A DNA stretch of 64,000 nucleotides from Sclerodactyla briareus (Eukaryota > Echinodermata > Holothuroidea > Dendrochirotida > Sclerodactylidae). The position numbers and the translations under genes were made by a program. Under the pieces are notes generated by a model. That model did no database searches. It saw only the letters and a program-made list of their open reading frames with translations, and was not told the DNA's origin. Each line of letters starts with the position of its first letter. The first letter of the stretch is position 1. The stretch covers positions 186,001 to 250,000 of the forward strand of contig JAODTK010005780.1 of NCBI GenBank assembly GCA_026419785.1, in the 5' to 3' direction. Shown here piece after piece: positions 1 through 12,100 of the stretch.

Positions 1-91
1 AAATAATGGGGAACTAGTTTGCCCCCTGGTGATTCAATTTAAATATGTCGAGGATTAGTACATGAGGTTCATGTTCCTTGTATATTTTCAG

Positions 92-199
92 AGATGCCAT
101 CCCCCCCTCACTAACTACTTCCTTGTAATCCGATTCGGTACATGTGACTGCCACCAACCTCCTGAATACGAGGGAGAACCTCACTGGAGACTGCCTCCA
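92..199 (+). CDS. anln: Anillin exon: part of anillin-homology region
   Basis: An acceptor (tattttcag, ending at 91) precedes a segment that reads, across two frames, as LTNYFLVIRFG then VHVTATNLLNTRENLTGDCL. Vertebrate anillins have at this place a stretch with NYY, L-I-I, V-A-T-P-L and L-N-G-D-A-L in the same order and spacing. Two small indels are needed, one in the run of seven C near 105 and one near FGT. A donor gtagct follows at 200. This is the least conserved recognisable segment and the match is from memory. Confidence 0.58.
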
Positions 200-3100
200 G
201 TAGCTACGGAAGTAGGAGTAGAATTGTAATGTGTTCTACAGAGGAGAAAATCGTGAGTCAATTAAATTCTGTTTGCCTATGGGGAAACTCTACAAATAAA
301 TGGCTGTTGCTATGACTGACTCTTTTTACAGAAAAAATGATTGATTAGATTGTTTTTTAATGGAATATTGAATAGTTACACGGGTCATGTGGAGTAGACA
401 ACGCTTTTGATACTTTATATATTACATTCATGGAAAACCCAAACCCCCAGGACCAAATTTCAGCTGATCGAGTGAACCAGTAAGCCCCGATCTGTCATTG
501 CAAAATTTGGATCATCATATGAGGGGAAGGGGTTGGTCAATTCATAGGAGAGCAGTCCCTATAATCCACCATCAATGTTAACCTGAACTCTGACACAAAA
601 ACTATAGAGGATCTGATGTGAAACTGTTTGAATGAAAAATGTTCAGATGATGATAAGACTTAATCTCTCATTTCTCGGGTATACCGATATCCTTCATCCT
701 GGTATAAGGGCAAATGCAGCATTTGACTATGTAGAATCTCCATGGGTGGCCTTTAATTTGTATCATCCTGCTGTGACATCAATCAATTTCTCAAAGAGAA
801 AAGGGAAATTACTCAAGAAGGCAACATGCTGGAACCTCAAATTTAGGGGTGTTGAATTTTGCTATGCCCTCATTTCACCTGTACTGGTTGAAAGGAATAT
901 GTTACATGATCATTGGACTTTAATAATGTGTTATATGGTACTTCATATGAAGGCTACAACTCCCGAACATGTTTAATCACCTCTTACAGCAGACAGGAAA
1001 CATGGGTATGGGGAGGGGGGGGGGGGGTCCCCTGGATAGCCTGGCCAGAATAAGCCGATTGGTCCTGGGTTTGAAATCTTATTCAAGCCCTTACAATATG
1101 AGGGGTAGCTAAATGTACTTCGATTTCAACAGAAACAACCTGGAGAGTGACTCAGCTTGACTGCTGGTCTATAGCTCCGTAGGTAGCACAGTGACGAGGA
1201 TAGAGGGTATGGAGGGGCAGTTCACCCTTGTAGCTCATACCAAGGAGCAGTAGGTTTGGCAGCCTCACCCCTAAGAAACTACGAAAGGCTGCAGCCAAGG
1301 TGAGTGGTGGAATACCGTTAGGAGCCATTGAATGTCGTCAAATTGCTGTATTCTGCTCCTCATTAGGACTTTAGTCAAATTGACAAAAAGGTTCAAGAAA
1401 GGTTTACCCAGTCTCCAAATGAGACGTAAGTCAAGTCTACTTTTTTCAATTCTCACTCTGCCAATACAATGCAAATTGGAGGTGCAGTCCTCAAGTTACT
1501 GTAGAGTTGTCATAGGACAATAGGAGTAGTCAGGTCTATATGAGTCCTGAAGTGAATGATATCGGAACATCTTTGTTTCAGATGTTGCAAAAGGGCCAAA
1601 TCTCTTTGAAATTGAGGCATGATCCGGCTCTTTCTGTACATCATGTAATAGAATTTAGGAGGAACGGCAATATTTCCAGTCTTTCTTTACAGAGGGGGTT
1701 TGTTATGTAGTTGTAGGGTTGCCTACAATTCCCACCCAACGTGACCCTAACTTTAAACCCTAACCCTAATTCTGACCATAAAAAAATTCCGTTGGGGGGG
1801 ACGGGAATGGTAATTGTCCGGGTAGGAGTTGTCCAGGTGGGAATTGTAGATAGAATGGCCATGTCAGTTATCCTGTATTTGCATGGTATTAGAATAGGGA
1901 GAGCAGAGAGAGCAGTTGGACTTTGTCCAATTAGTTAATCTGACCGAAATCCACGATGTGATCTTGATTCCGCATGCAGAGAAACAAGAGAACTACAGGA
2001 GGTCCAAGGCAAGTGGTTTTTTTTAAAAAAGATATCCTGAAGACTTGAGACTGAGACCAATCCTATCCGTTGTTGTACCTAACTAACTCTGGTCTGGTGA
2101 CCCGCACCCGCATGCATAGCAACTATTGCCATATGCAATTGAGGGTACCCCTGCGAAAATGCTACTGATCCAACCCCAAGGTTGTACGCAACCGTGTGGC
2201 AAACAATTCATATGCTGAAGACTGAAACCCTATCAAAGAGATGTACCTCTGTATTCACAGTGTGATCATTATATGAGAAGGAATATTTTCTGGGTGTATG
2301 TTTGTTCTCCCTTGATGATGTGTGAATAGCAAGATTACGGTATTTTTTTGGATGAACGTAGGTCTATGGGACTTGGTTTGGCACATAGATGCGGGATAAA
2401 ACGTAGATGAACTGATTAGATTTTCCAGGTAAATTATGGTTAATTGAGTCGTCTAATTTCAAAAGTTTGTCGGATTTACACAAAACTTGCGTGAGGGAAT
2501 ATGGCTATACCTTAGTCCCAAAACTTTTCAATGAAGATTGGGGTCAATGGGGGTCATTCAAAATACCTAATTTGCCCTAATTTATGCAAATCTTTAAGTG
2601 CTCGGATGTTCATGAAACCTGGTGAGCGTAGGAGTACCTTGAGTCCAATTTTTTTTTTCATCATGTATTCAGGGTCACTGGAGGTCATTTAACATGTCTA
2701 ATTGGCATAGCTTTTGCTTAATTCAAAAGTTGCCGGATTTTGTGAAACTTGGAAAGTGCCTAAATTTGCATAGATTTAGGCCAATTTAGTCACATTTCCA
2801 ATTTTTTTTTTACTCTTTCATTAATAGTAGAAGTGTCAATCATCAGTCCTTTCAAATTTGAAATTGTCACTGATTAGTAGGATGTTTCGTTAAAGCAATA
2901 CCGAAATCTTTGAGCGACACATGGAATGCCTTGTAAATTGTTTGCATGGTGACTATAGAAGTAAACACCGGATCGCCGCAACCAGGCGAGACTCTGGGGG
3001 CGATTCGCCTTGCTTCTGGAGTGAAGATCTTGATTTTTGAATTTTCAGGTCTCAAAAGTGGCGAAATTATTTTTAGAGGAAAAGCAAGCCCCCACATAAT

Positions 3101-6100
3101 TGGCTACACCAAACTTTCAGGCATTATTAAATTGCCACCTAGAAGTGGAAAGCACGGAACTAGTTCTATGAGGTGGAATTATGTTCAAAATCAAAAACAA
3201 TGTTTCCAAAGTTTGAATGTATAATTGAGTAACAGTGGATGAGAAACTGCCGCAGAGCAGACAAATTCACCACCTGGTGAGGCTATATGGAGCTTGAATA
3301 TTACTATATTTTGTTTGGGTATGTTCCAATAGAATGTTTCATCAGTGCAGGTTACCAATTACTATGCGATTATTCCAAACTGCGGCCCCATGCCAGTAGT
3401 ATCCTAGAATTGGTGGAGGAAGGAAATAACGCTCACTATGAAGGGGCTAGGCTCTGTGTTCCTTCTTCTATCCATGATGCAAAGGTATTCCTGTCCAGAG
3501 CATGTATATATCCCCCTCCCCCTTTTGTGGGTTGCTGCCTCATCATTCCCTACTAACATGTTGGTGTGTGCACTATAATGATTTCTGTATCACCGCTCAT
3601 TACATAAGCTACCAGAAGGTCTGGAGTACCCATTTTTCTACCCAAGAGTTGCGTTTCAGATTCCATGGGCATTATAAATAAACCTCTGGAGTCATGGTTA
3701 CCGGTGTCAGTGTTACTTGGTGAGCATGACACACTATGAATCGGTGGAAAACAATGAAGACTGCACTCCTTCACCTATCACATCTGCATCCCTCTCGGAT
3801 ATCTTACAGGTTCTTTACAGGCCAATGTCAGGTGAATATGATGGACTTTGTATCATATTACATTATGGGGGGGACAGCTGAAAACTCTAGACCGAATGTC
3901 AGTGATTCCAGCGTACCGCATTAGCAAAGCAGCTATTACCATATTGCCTGGTGACATCACGGGGGGGAACTGTGGACCCCCTTCATAAACAAATCTAGGT
4001 AAAATTGTACTTCTGAAAACTTGTACCAAAAAAACTGTGGATGGGATTTGGAAAAAAAAAACATCTTTCACCAAAATATTGAAGAATAATGTCGTTCGGT
4101 TATTATGATATGGCCTCTTTCACCTGTGTTAGGTCAGTGAAGCGGATCCGTTACATGACCATTGACATTCGAATCTTTGTAAGCTGGGGTGTTCAAATAC
4201 AGATCACATTAACAGGATGAACCGGTCTTACCTTACCAATGTGCGACCATGCCTGGGTTGTTCCGTGGACAAGGCCAACAGAGAGAGTACGCAACAGCCA
4301 TATGGCTGGGTGTTGGTGTGTTATAGACATTGTGGTACTGTTGGAAGTTAAAGCATCACTAGGAAACTACCCAGAGCCCACACAACAGAAAAAAAGGTCA
4401 TTAGTGGTGGTTAATAAGTTTAGCAGGCTTTTTGATTGCCTGACGAAGTCAGAGGAAGCTATGCAGTACGTGGTGTGTGTGTGGGGCGACGACAGCTTGT
4501 AAAACACGATTAACTTGATCAGGTCTGATTAGGTCAGGCTCATACTTGGTAGGTGTGTTCCCCATGATGAGTACATGAACCCAATTGTTGTTGGGGTCAG
4601 GTCAGAGAAGTCACCCAGAGGGTCAAAGTCTGAAAACCTTGTGAACACGATGAAGCCAGAAATGGTTGGTCTGATTAAGGCTGAGGGTTAGTGCCTGAGC
4701 AAAACCGGTCGGGTTCCGATTTGCTAACCGAGTCAATCCGGTTTTTTTTCGGTGGTGGACCGATTGCCGTTCGACTTGACAGCAAACAAAAAGTATGTGC
4801 GCCTCGGGGGACGTATTTCTCCGTGTGGAACCCCAAACACAAGTCCAGCCAACGGCGGAGTAGTGTTTAACTTCAGGAACGACAGTATTGGTATCCAGTT
4901 CAAATATATGTTATATCCCGTAGCATTATTTTGTTAGTACTCAATTGTAATTCTAATAAAAATATAAAAAACAAGTCAGCATGATTTGATATTGTGGGTT
5001 TCCATACACTCATCGAGTTTATTGCATTATGATAAAAAATCCAGGCATGCTATCCCATCCTCATTCGTTATGTCTAGTACACTATTTCAGCTGTGTAAAT
5101 ACAGGACAATCTTTTCCATCAATCAGAATGTTACCATTAAATATGGGGAATGAACAATAATTGCAAATAAAACCTGCACGGAGGATAGTACCACGTGTCT
5201 TTCTTTATTAAAATGCCAACGAGAGCTGTCCGCCGCACATGCACAGTGCAAACAGGATCAATTGTGCAATTACCGGTGGAGCCCCCCAAAGCCCCAACGT
5301 ACTGTGATAATTTTAGGCAAGAAAACTGAAGCACGGTCCACAGTCTAAAATCAGGCCCTGATGAACACCACCAGATCTCCGCTAAAACCTTTATGTATAA
5401 ATCTTTTCTCTCACCCAATTGCCCCAATTATGCACATTAATTCATTTATAGAATTGTATGCCCACACGACAAATACAATTGCAGTATCGCGGATCGAAGT
5501 GGTCGACGATCGCTAATAATTCCAGTCCTTTATTCACAGAGTCAGTTAGAAAACTTCCATAGCTGTTAATGTGTGCGATTAAGAAGGTTTGCTGTCGGCG
5601 GCCTGTACCAAATCAATAGGAGTGGCCGCCTTGGTAGTTGGGTAACGCACTGTACATTAGTGTCAGTGGGATGCATTGTCAGAATGCTGTGACAGTAAAG
5701 TAGGGTTATGACCCCGTGTCAAACAGGGCTATGTCTTGAAACAGTGCAACGCATTGAGCGAGTACAGCAACATATAGCTGTGCGTGCAGTTTATTATTCC
5801 GTTACCACGAAGCTGCGATGTCCGTGGCGGCATGTATATTTGGCAATCATGAAAGTCACACAGCTCGCAATACCCACGTGGGGCAGTTTTATAATTTTCA
5901 CCAGGTTGCGCATTTAGCTGCGATGTACGCGGCGACGGCTTGAATCGGCGAAAAATCATAATTTTGATTTTATACCGGTGTTTGATAGCTAGGTAAGTAA
6001 TTCCGAAACAGCTGAATGTTGACACAATGAGACGCTGTCAACTTTAGTACACAGTGCTACAACGTCACACACTCTTTTGAGTTTGTTCACCTCGTCATAA

Positions 6101-9100
6101 ATGGAACAGTCCAAACTGACTGGGGCGTGGCTAACATGCACACACAAGAAATGACATTACATTCACTTACCTGTCTCGAAAGGTGAAAGAGTAAAAAGTA
6201 GCAACAATAATTGGGGGATATGATGTACTTTATAACGATGGTCATGTAACGAAGGACACAGAGACAACAGGGTAATGAAATTGATAGGTTCTATTAGACA
6301 CTATGATTTATTGCTGCACGGAAAGTACACATACTCCAGTTCCCAGTGACCTTTGCATTGATTTTGCTATGCCGGCGTCAATGGTGTGTGCATAATATAC
6401 ATGAATGTTTCAAAGACTCCTCGGGCTCTGCCGCTCAACCGAATGTTGATTGCGTGCAGATTTTTCATGACTCGGATTTTAGCCGTTAGCGTCGGGCGAC
6501 TTGTTTTTTTTCGCGCGTTTACGGTTACTTTCGGTTTTCTGCAATTTCAAAACCGAGTTAAACCGAATCCGAGTCAATCCGGATTTCTCGGTTTAAACGA
6601 GTAACCGTGCAGCCTTAGGTCTGATCAGGTTGACATTTGGTGTGTAGCTTCTTCATGGGGAGTACAGGAACCCTATTGTTTTTGGTATTGGTCGGGGGTG
6701 AGTTTGGTCCGAAAATCGACTTTTGAAAGTTGATATTTTGGCCAATTTTGGCTTGTAAACACGATAACTCGACCTCGCCTGGATGGATGAAGCTCATACT
6801 TTGTATGTGTGTTCCCCATGATGAGTACATGAACCCTATCATTTTGGGGTCAGGTCAGAGGTCAAAGTCTTACAAAAAATCTTGTGAACACAATAAATCC
6901 AGAATGGTTGGTCTGATCAGGTTGACATTTGGTGTGTAGCTTCTTCATGGGGAGTACAGGAACCCTATTGTTTTTGGAATTGGTCAGCTGAGTTTTTGGG
7001 CGAAAATGAAAATTTATGAAAAGTTGATATTTTGGCCAATTTTGGCTTGTAAACACGATAACTCGACCTCGCCTGGATGGATGAAGCTCATACTTTGTAT
7101 GTGTGTTCCCCATGATGAGTACATGAACCCTACATTTTGGGGTCATGTCAGAGGTCAGGAGTCTGAATCCTTGAAATTAGGTGTGTAGCTATCTTAAATC
7201 AAAGAGTATTTGTCCGACGTTTTCCCACACTGAGCTGGTAAAATCTCCCTTTGTCTTGAGTCTTGCTATAGGTTGTCAGAAAGAGTCAAGGAATCACTAA
7301 GCCTTCCTGGCTTTCTTGTTTAAGTTTTGAGAATATCTAAATGATACGTTTCCCCCCCCAAGAGATTCAAAAGGAACTCATTCACTTTATTCTTGATTCG
7401 ATTTCTACAAGTTCTGGAAGCTAAGTAAGGCGCATTATGGCCGTATTGATCATGTATGAGCACCTACTTGCTCCTCTTCTCATTAGTGCTCAAATGACAT
7501 CTATTAACACTAGTACAAGCCATATAGGACAAGTACAGTGACTGATGGAATTAGAACCGGAATGTTCTGCTTGCCAAGGATCACTTAAACAACTTTGCTA
7601 TTCTTCTTGCCTCTGAAGGTACTTAGGACACAACGGGACCTACTATGTGTTATTAAGCTTGATTATATTCTCATTCAACAGCAAGCAGAGATCTCTGTTT
7701 CCGTTATCGGGGTCTCACAGCCGTACGATCCTGTACCTTGCTATCGTCGGATCTGGGCGACTCACCCTCGCCAGCTGTGGTACGACCAAGTTCATGCTAT
7801 CACGGGTGAGTGCTGGCAATGTCAAGGTTTAAGTTATAACCAATGACCAAGGGTCAGAAAACATCCAATTCCCCTCACTGGCGCCCATAAAGCCATACCT
7901 ACCTGCCATGTTCTCTTTCGGGGGGGGGGAAAGGAGCTCTCAGTTAATGTGGTGTGTGTCATGGTGGGTGCATTCCCCTCACTGAGTACATGATCCTTAT
8001 TTTTGTGTGATCATTCAAATATCTTCTGGTCATACAGGAGGTCCAAAGTGTGACGTCCTTGTAAACTGAATATCCTGGTCCTTTGAGTCTGACATTTAGT
8101 GTGTAGCTTCCTGATGGGATTACAAGAACCCTATTATGTTTCCTTGACGAAGTCATGAATCATGCAATCTATGCGTCAAGGGAATCTATTCGTCACGTCG
8201 TGTGTGTGGTGCGTGTGTCTGTGTGTGTATGTGTGTGTGTGACGCCAGCTTGTAACACGATAACTTGATTCATCCTGGGTAGGTCAGGCTCATACTTGGT
8301 ATGTGTGTTCCCCATTGATTGAGTACATTAGAACCCTATTGTTTTTTGGGTCAGTCAGAGGTCATCTAAGGTCCCGAGGTCGAAGTCTGAAACTTGTGAA
8401 CATGATGTCCAGAATGGTTTGTTCGATCACGCTGAAATTGTGGGTTTATACTTTCTATGGAGATAACAGGAACCCTTTTTTTTGGTCCAGGTCGGGAAGT
8501 GAATTTTGGTCGAAAATAGGAAAGTTGAAAATTCATATCTTTGGCCAATTTTTGCTTGTAACACGATAACTCGACCCCACTCGGATGGATAAGCTCATAC
8601 TTGGTTGTGTGTTTCCCATGAATGATACATGAACCCTATTGTTTTGGGGTCGGGTCTGAGGTCACCCACCAGAGTTCACGTCCTGAAACCTGTAAATTCA
8701 CGATAGTCCAGAATGGTTGGTCTGATCAAGTTGAAATTAGGTGTATAGCTTTCTTATGGGGAGTACAGAACCCTATTTTTTTGGTTCAGGTGGGAGTGAA
8801 TTTTGGTCGAAAAAGAAAATTTTGTGGAATTTCGATATCTGTGGCCAATTTTTGGCTTGTAACCGATAATCGACCCCACCTGGATGGATGAAGCTCATAC
8901 TTGGTATGTGCGTTCCCCATAATGTACATGAACCCTCATTGTTTTTGGGGTCCGGTCAGAGGTCATCTGAGTCACCAGAGGTCAAAGTCTGAACACCTTG
9001 TAAACATGGTAAGTCCCAGATGGTGGTCCTGATCAAGGTTAAATCAGGTGGTATAGCTTCCTTTATGGGGAGTACAGGACCCCTATTTTTTCTGGTTCAG

Positions 9101-12100
9101 TCGGGGTAGATTTTTAGTCGAAAATAGAAAATTTGTGAAAGGTTGATATTTTGGCCAATTTTGGCTTGTAAACACGATAACTCGCCACCACCCGGATGGC
9201 TGAAGTCTCATACTGGTTATGGTGTGTTCCCATGATGAGTACATGACCCCTAATTGTTTTGGGTCAGTGTCAGAGGTCATCTGAAGGTCCCAGAGGTCAA
9301 AGTCCTGAAACCCCTGTAAACACGATAAGTCCATAATTGTTGGTCTAATCAAGTTTGAAAATTAGGTTGTAAAGCTTTCTTATGGGGTATTACAGGAACC
9401 ATATTGTTTTTGGTTCAGATCAGGAGTGAATTTTGGGAGAAAAGTAGAAAATTGTGAAAATTTCGATTTTGGCCAATTTTGATTGTAAACACAATAACTT
9501 GACCCCACTGGATGGATGAACTCATCTTAGTTTGTTTGTTCCCCATGATGCTTTATGAACCCTATTGTTTTTGGTGGTCAGGTCAGAGGTCATCTGAGGT
9601 CACGCAGCGGTCAACCTGAAAACCTTGTGACACTAATAGTCAGAAATCGGGTGTCTGATCATGAGTGTGAAATTATGTGTGTATCTTCCTCATGGGTAGT
9701 ATCATGAACCCTATTTTTTTTGGTTAGGGCGGGGTGCATGAGGCCTCATACTGGTTTGTGGTATTCCCCATGTGAGTACATGAACCCTATTGTTTTGGGG
9801 TCAGGTCGGAGGTCATCTAAGGTTACCACAGAAGTTCAAAGTCTGAAAACCTTGAATTTAGTGTGTAGCTTTCTTACCCAGGGTACAGGAACCCTATTAG
9901 TTGGTTGGTAAAGATAGGAAAATTTGTCAGACGTTATGTGGCCTATAATGAGCTGTTACTAATCTCCAATTTTTTTCTTGGGTCTGGCTATGGGTTGACA
10001 GAACATCAAGGAATCACAGCCTTTTGGGTTTCTGGGGCCATTTTATGGAAAAATTAGAAACTGGTAAGAAAATATATTTTGTGCAGTTTTGGCTTGAAAA
10101 CGTTACCATGAATACCCAGGTCTGCATGGCTCCCATGCTCTGACTTGGTAGTGGGTATGTTCCTTCCTCCTCATGACTATTAATGATCCCCTGTTTCTTT
10201 GGGTCAGTTCAGAGGTTCACTGAGATCAACGGAACGTCAAAGTGTGGGGATTCTTGTAAACATGATAATTCCAAATCTGATCTGAGCACTTAGGGTTAAT
10301 TTGCTTTCGGAGGAGGTGAAATTAATGTCAATTCGGCTATTTTGCATTTTTTCGCTTGCTGGGTGGATGGATCTAATATTTTGGTAGTCAATTGTTTGAA
10401 ATTCGATATTTCGGCTTGTGAACATTATCACTCGACCAGGTCTGGATGAACGAAGCTTATACCCTGAACCCTACTGTTTTTGAGTCTGAGATCAAAAAGG
10501 GATCCTCCTGAACACAATAGATCCCCAGTATGCTTGTCATTCACTTTTCAACTTTTGTGTCCCCTTCTTGTAAAAGTGCAATAGACACTTCTGTTTTGTA
10601 TTTTTCAATATTACCTTATAAAAGATAGTTCCCCGATGCTTAGTCCACCACTGACAATGATTTGTATTGTGCTGAAGGTCGCCTATTGCTCCCTAGTGGT
10701 GTCTTTTTTGTGTTAATGAAAAATTTGTTAACATCATAATGATGTCCCATGATAACCTAGCTTCATTCCATTTGTTTCTTCTGTCTGGTCTCTGTTTTAT
10801 CAGAATCAGTCGAGGAAAGCCTAAAAACCTTTGGCTTCTGTTGTGAAAATACCTTTCTGTAAACACCGTTTCCCCTCTGGAATCTATGACTGACTACATG
10901 GATGATTTTCGCATTTTTTCTAGAGTAAAAAAAAAATATGAGTTGTTTTTGCAATCAGCAATATTCCAGTATCAGCATTATTTACTTTATCACCCACCTC
11001 GTAGGTGCCACTCACTTCACCTCTAGAGGGCAGCCTTCCCCTCTGCATAGCTGCGCAAGACTCGAGCATGTTCTGAACGGCTTCCTGACATGTTGATGAG
11101 ATCTGGCTTTGGTTCCTGGCACCGTAGGTGGTGTACCCTCGCGAGGGGGGCTACATTACCTCTGGAATACCCCCCCGACGATTAAAGGAATAATGTAATG
11201 TGGTTCTGCGTATGCTGAAGTAGTGGAGATGTTGCTGAACATGGCTGAAGAATGCAAAGTGCAGTTCCCAGCAAAGTGACCGCACTTGTTTTTTTACGGT
11301 GCTAATGGCTCTCGACAATGTGGAGATTTATTCCTCACATGGCCAATTTCTTGCAGAATTTTCAAATGCCCATATCCAGCTCTTTCCATGTACCAATGGA
11401 CTCTCTTTTATCATAAAGATTTCAAAAGTGCATATTAAAACCTTCTAGGCCACCGGGTCATGTAAAGGAATGTAATCAACCTGAAAGGAACATCAAGTAT
11501 ATTTCACAGCATTTATAGTGAAGTGGGACTCGTTGCTTATAGTGAAGAAAGCGTTTTGACATAAAGACATTGACAGATTTTCGAGTGTTTGGTACAATCA
11601 CAGCACCCCAGGCATGGTTGAATCACATGTGGGTCATTGTACAGAGGACTCACATGTGACGAACTTCCCCTAAAGCAATCACATAGCGAATCTGGTGTGT
11701 CATCTCACTTGGGAATATGCAGGAAGAAGTTGCCTATCAGGGAGTCATTTCCCAAGCAATTGTGAGTCACCAAAGTGACTGAGGGGTGATGCGGTCTAAT
11801 GTTACAAATTGGTGACCGGACCTCCGACAATGAATCACCGGCTGGGGTAGGGAGGATGGTGTGTTATCGATTGAACAAGTGCAGTTTGTATGCACTCTTG
11901 GTATGGGTGGGGGAGATTCCTCCCTGTCCTGCTTGGTAAGGGCTCCATAAAATTAATGTGGACAAGATCCCCACCCCCCCATCCTAACTCTTCCTAAAAA
12001 AACAAGATCTTCTCGGCCTCTCCCCTAGTTCCCTGTTCAAATCTGACTAACTTGCCAGGTCTGGAATGAGTCATGATGGACACAGTAATTTTTTTATAAA

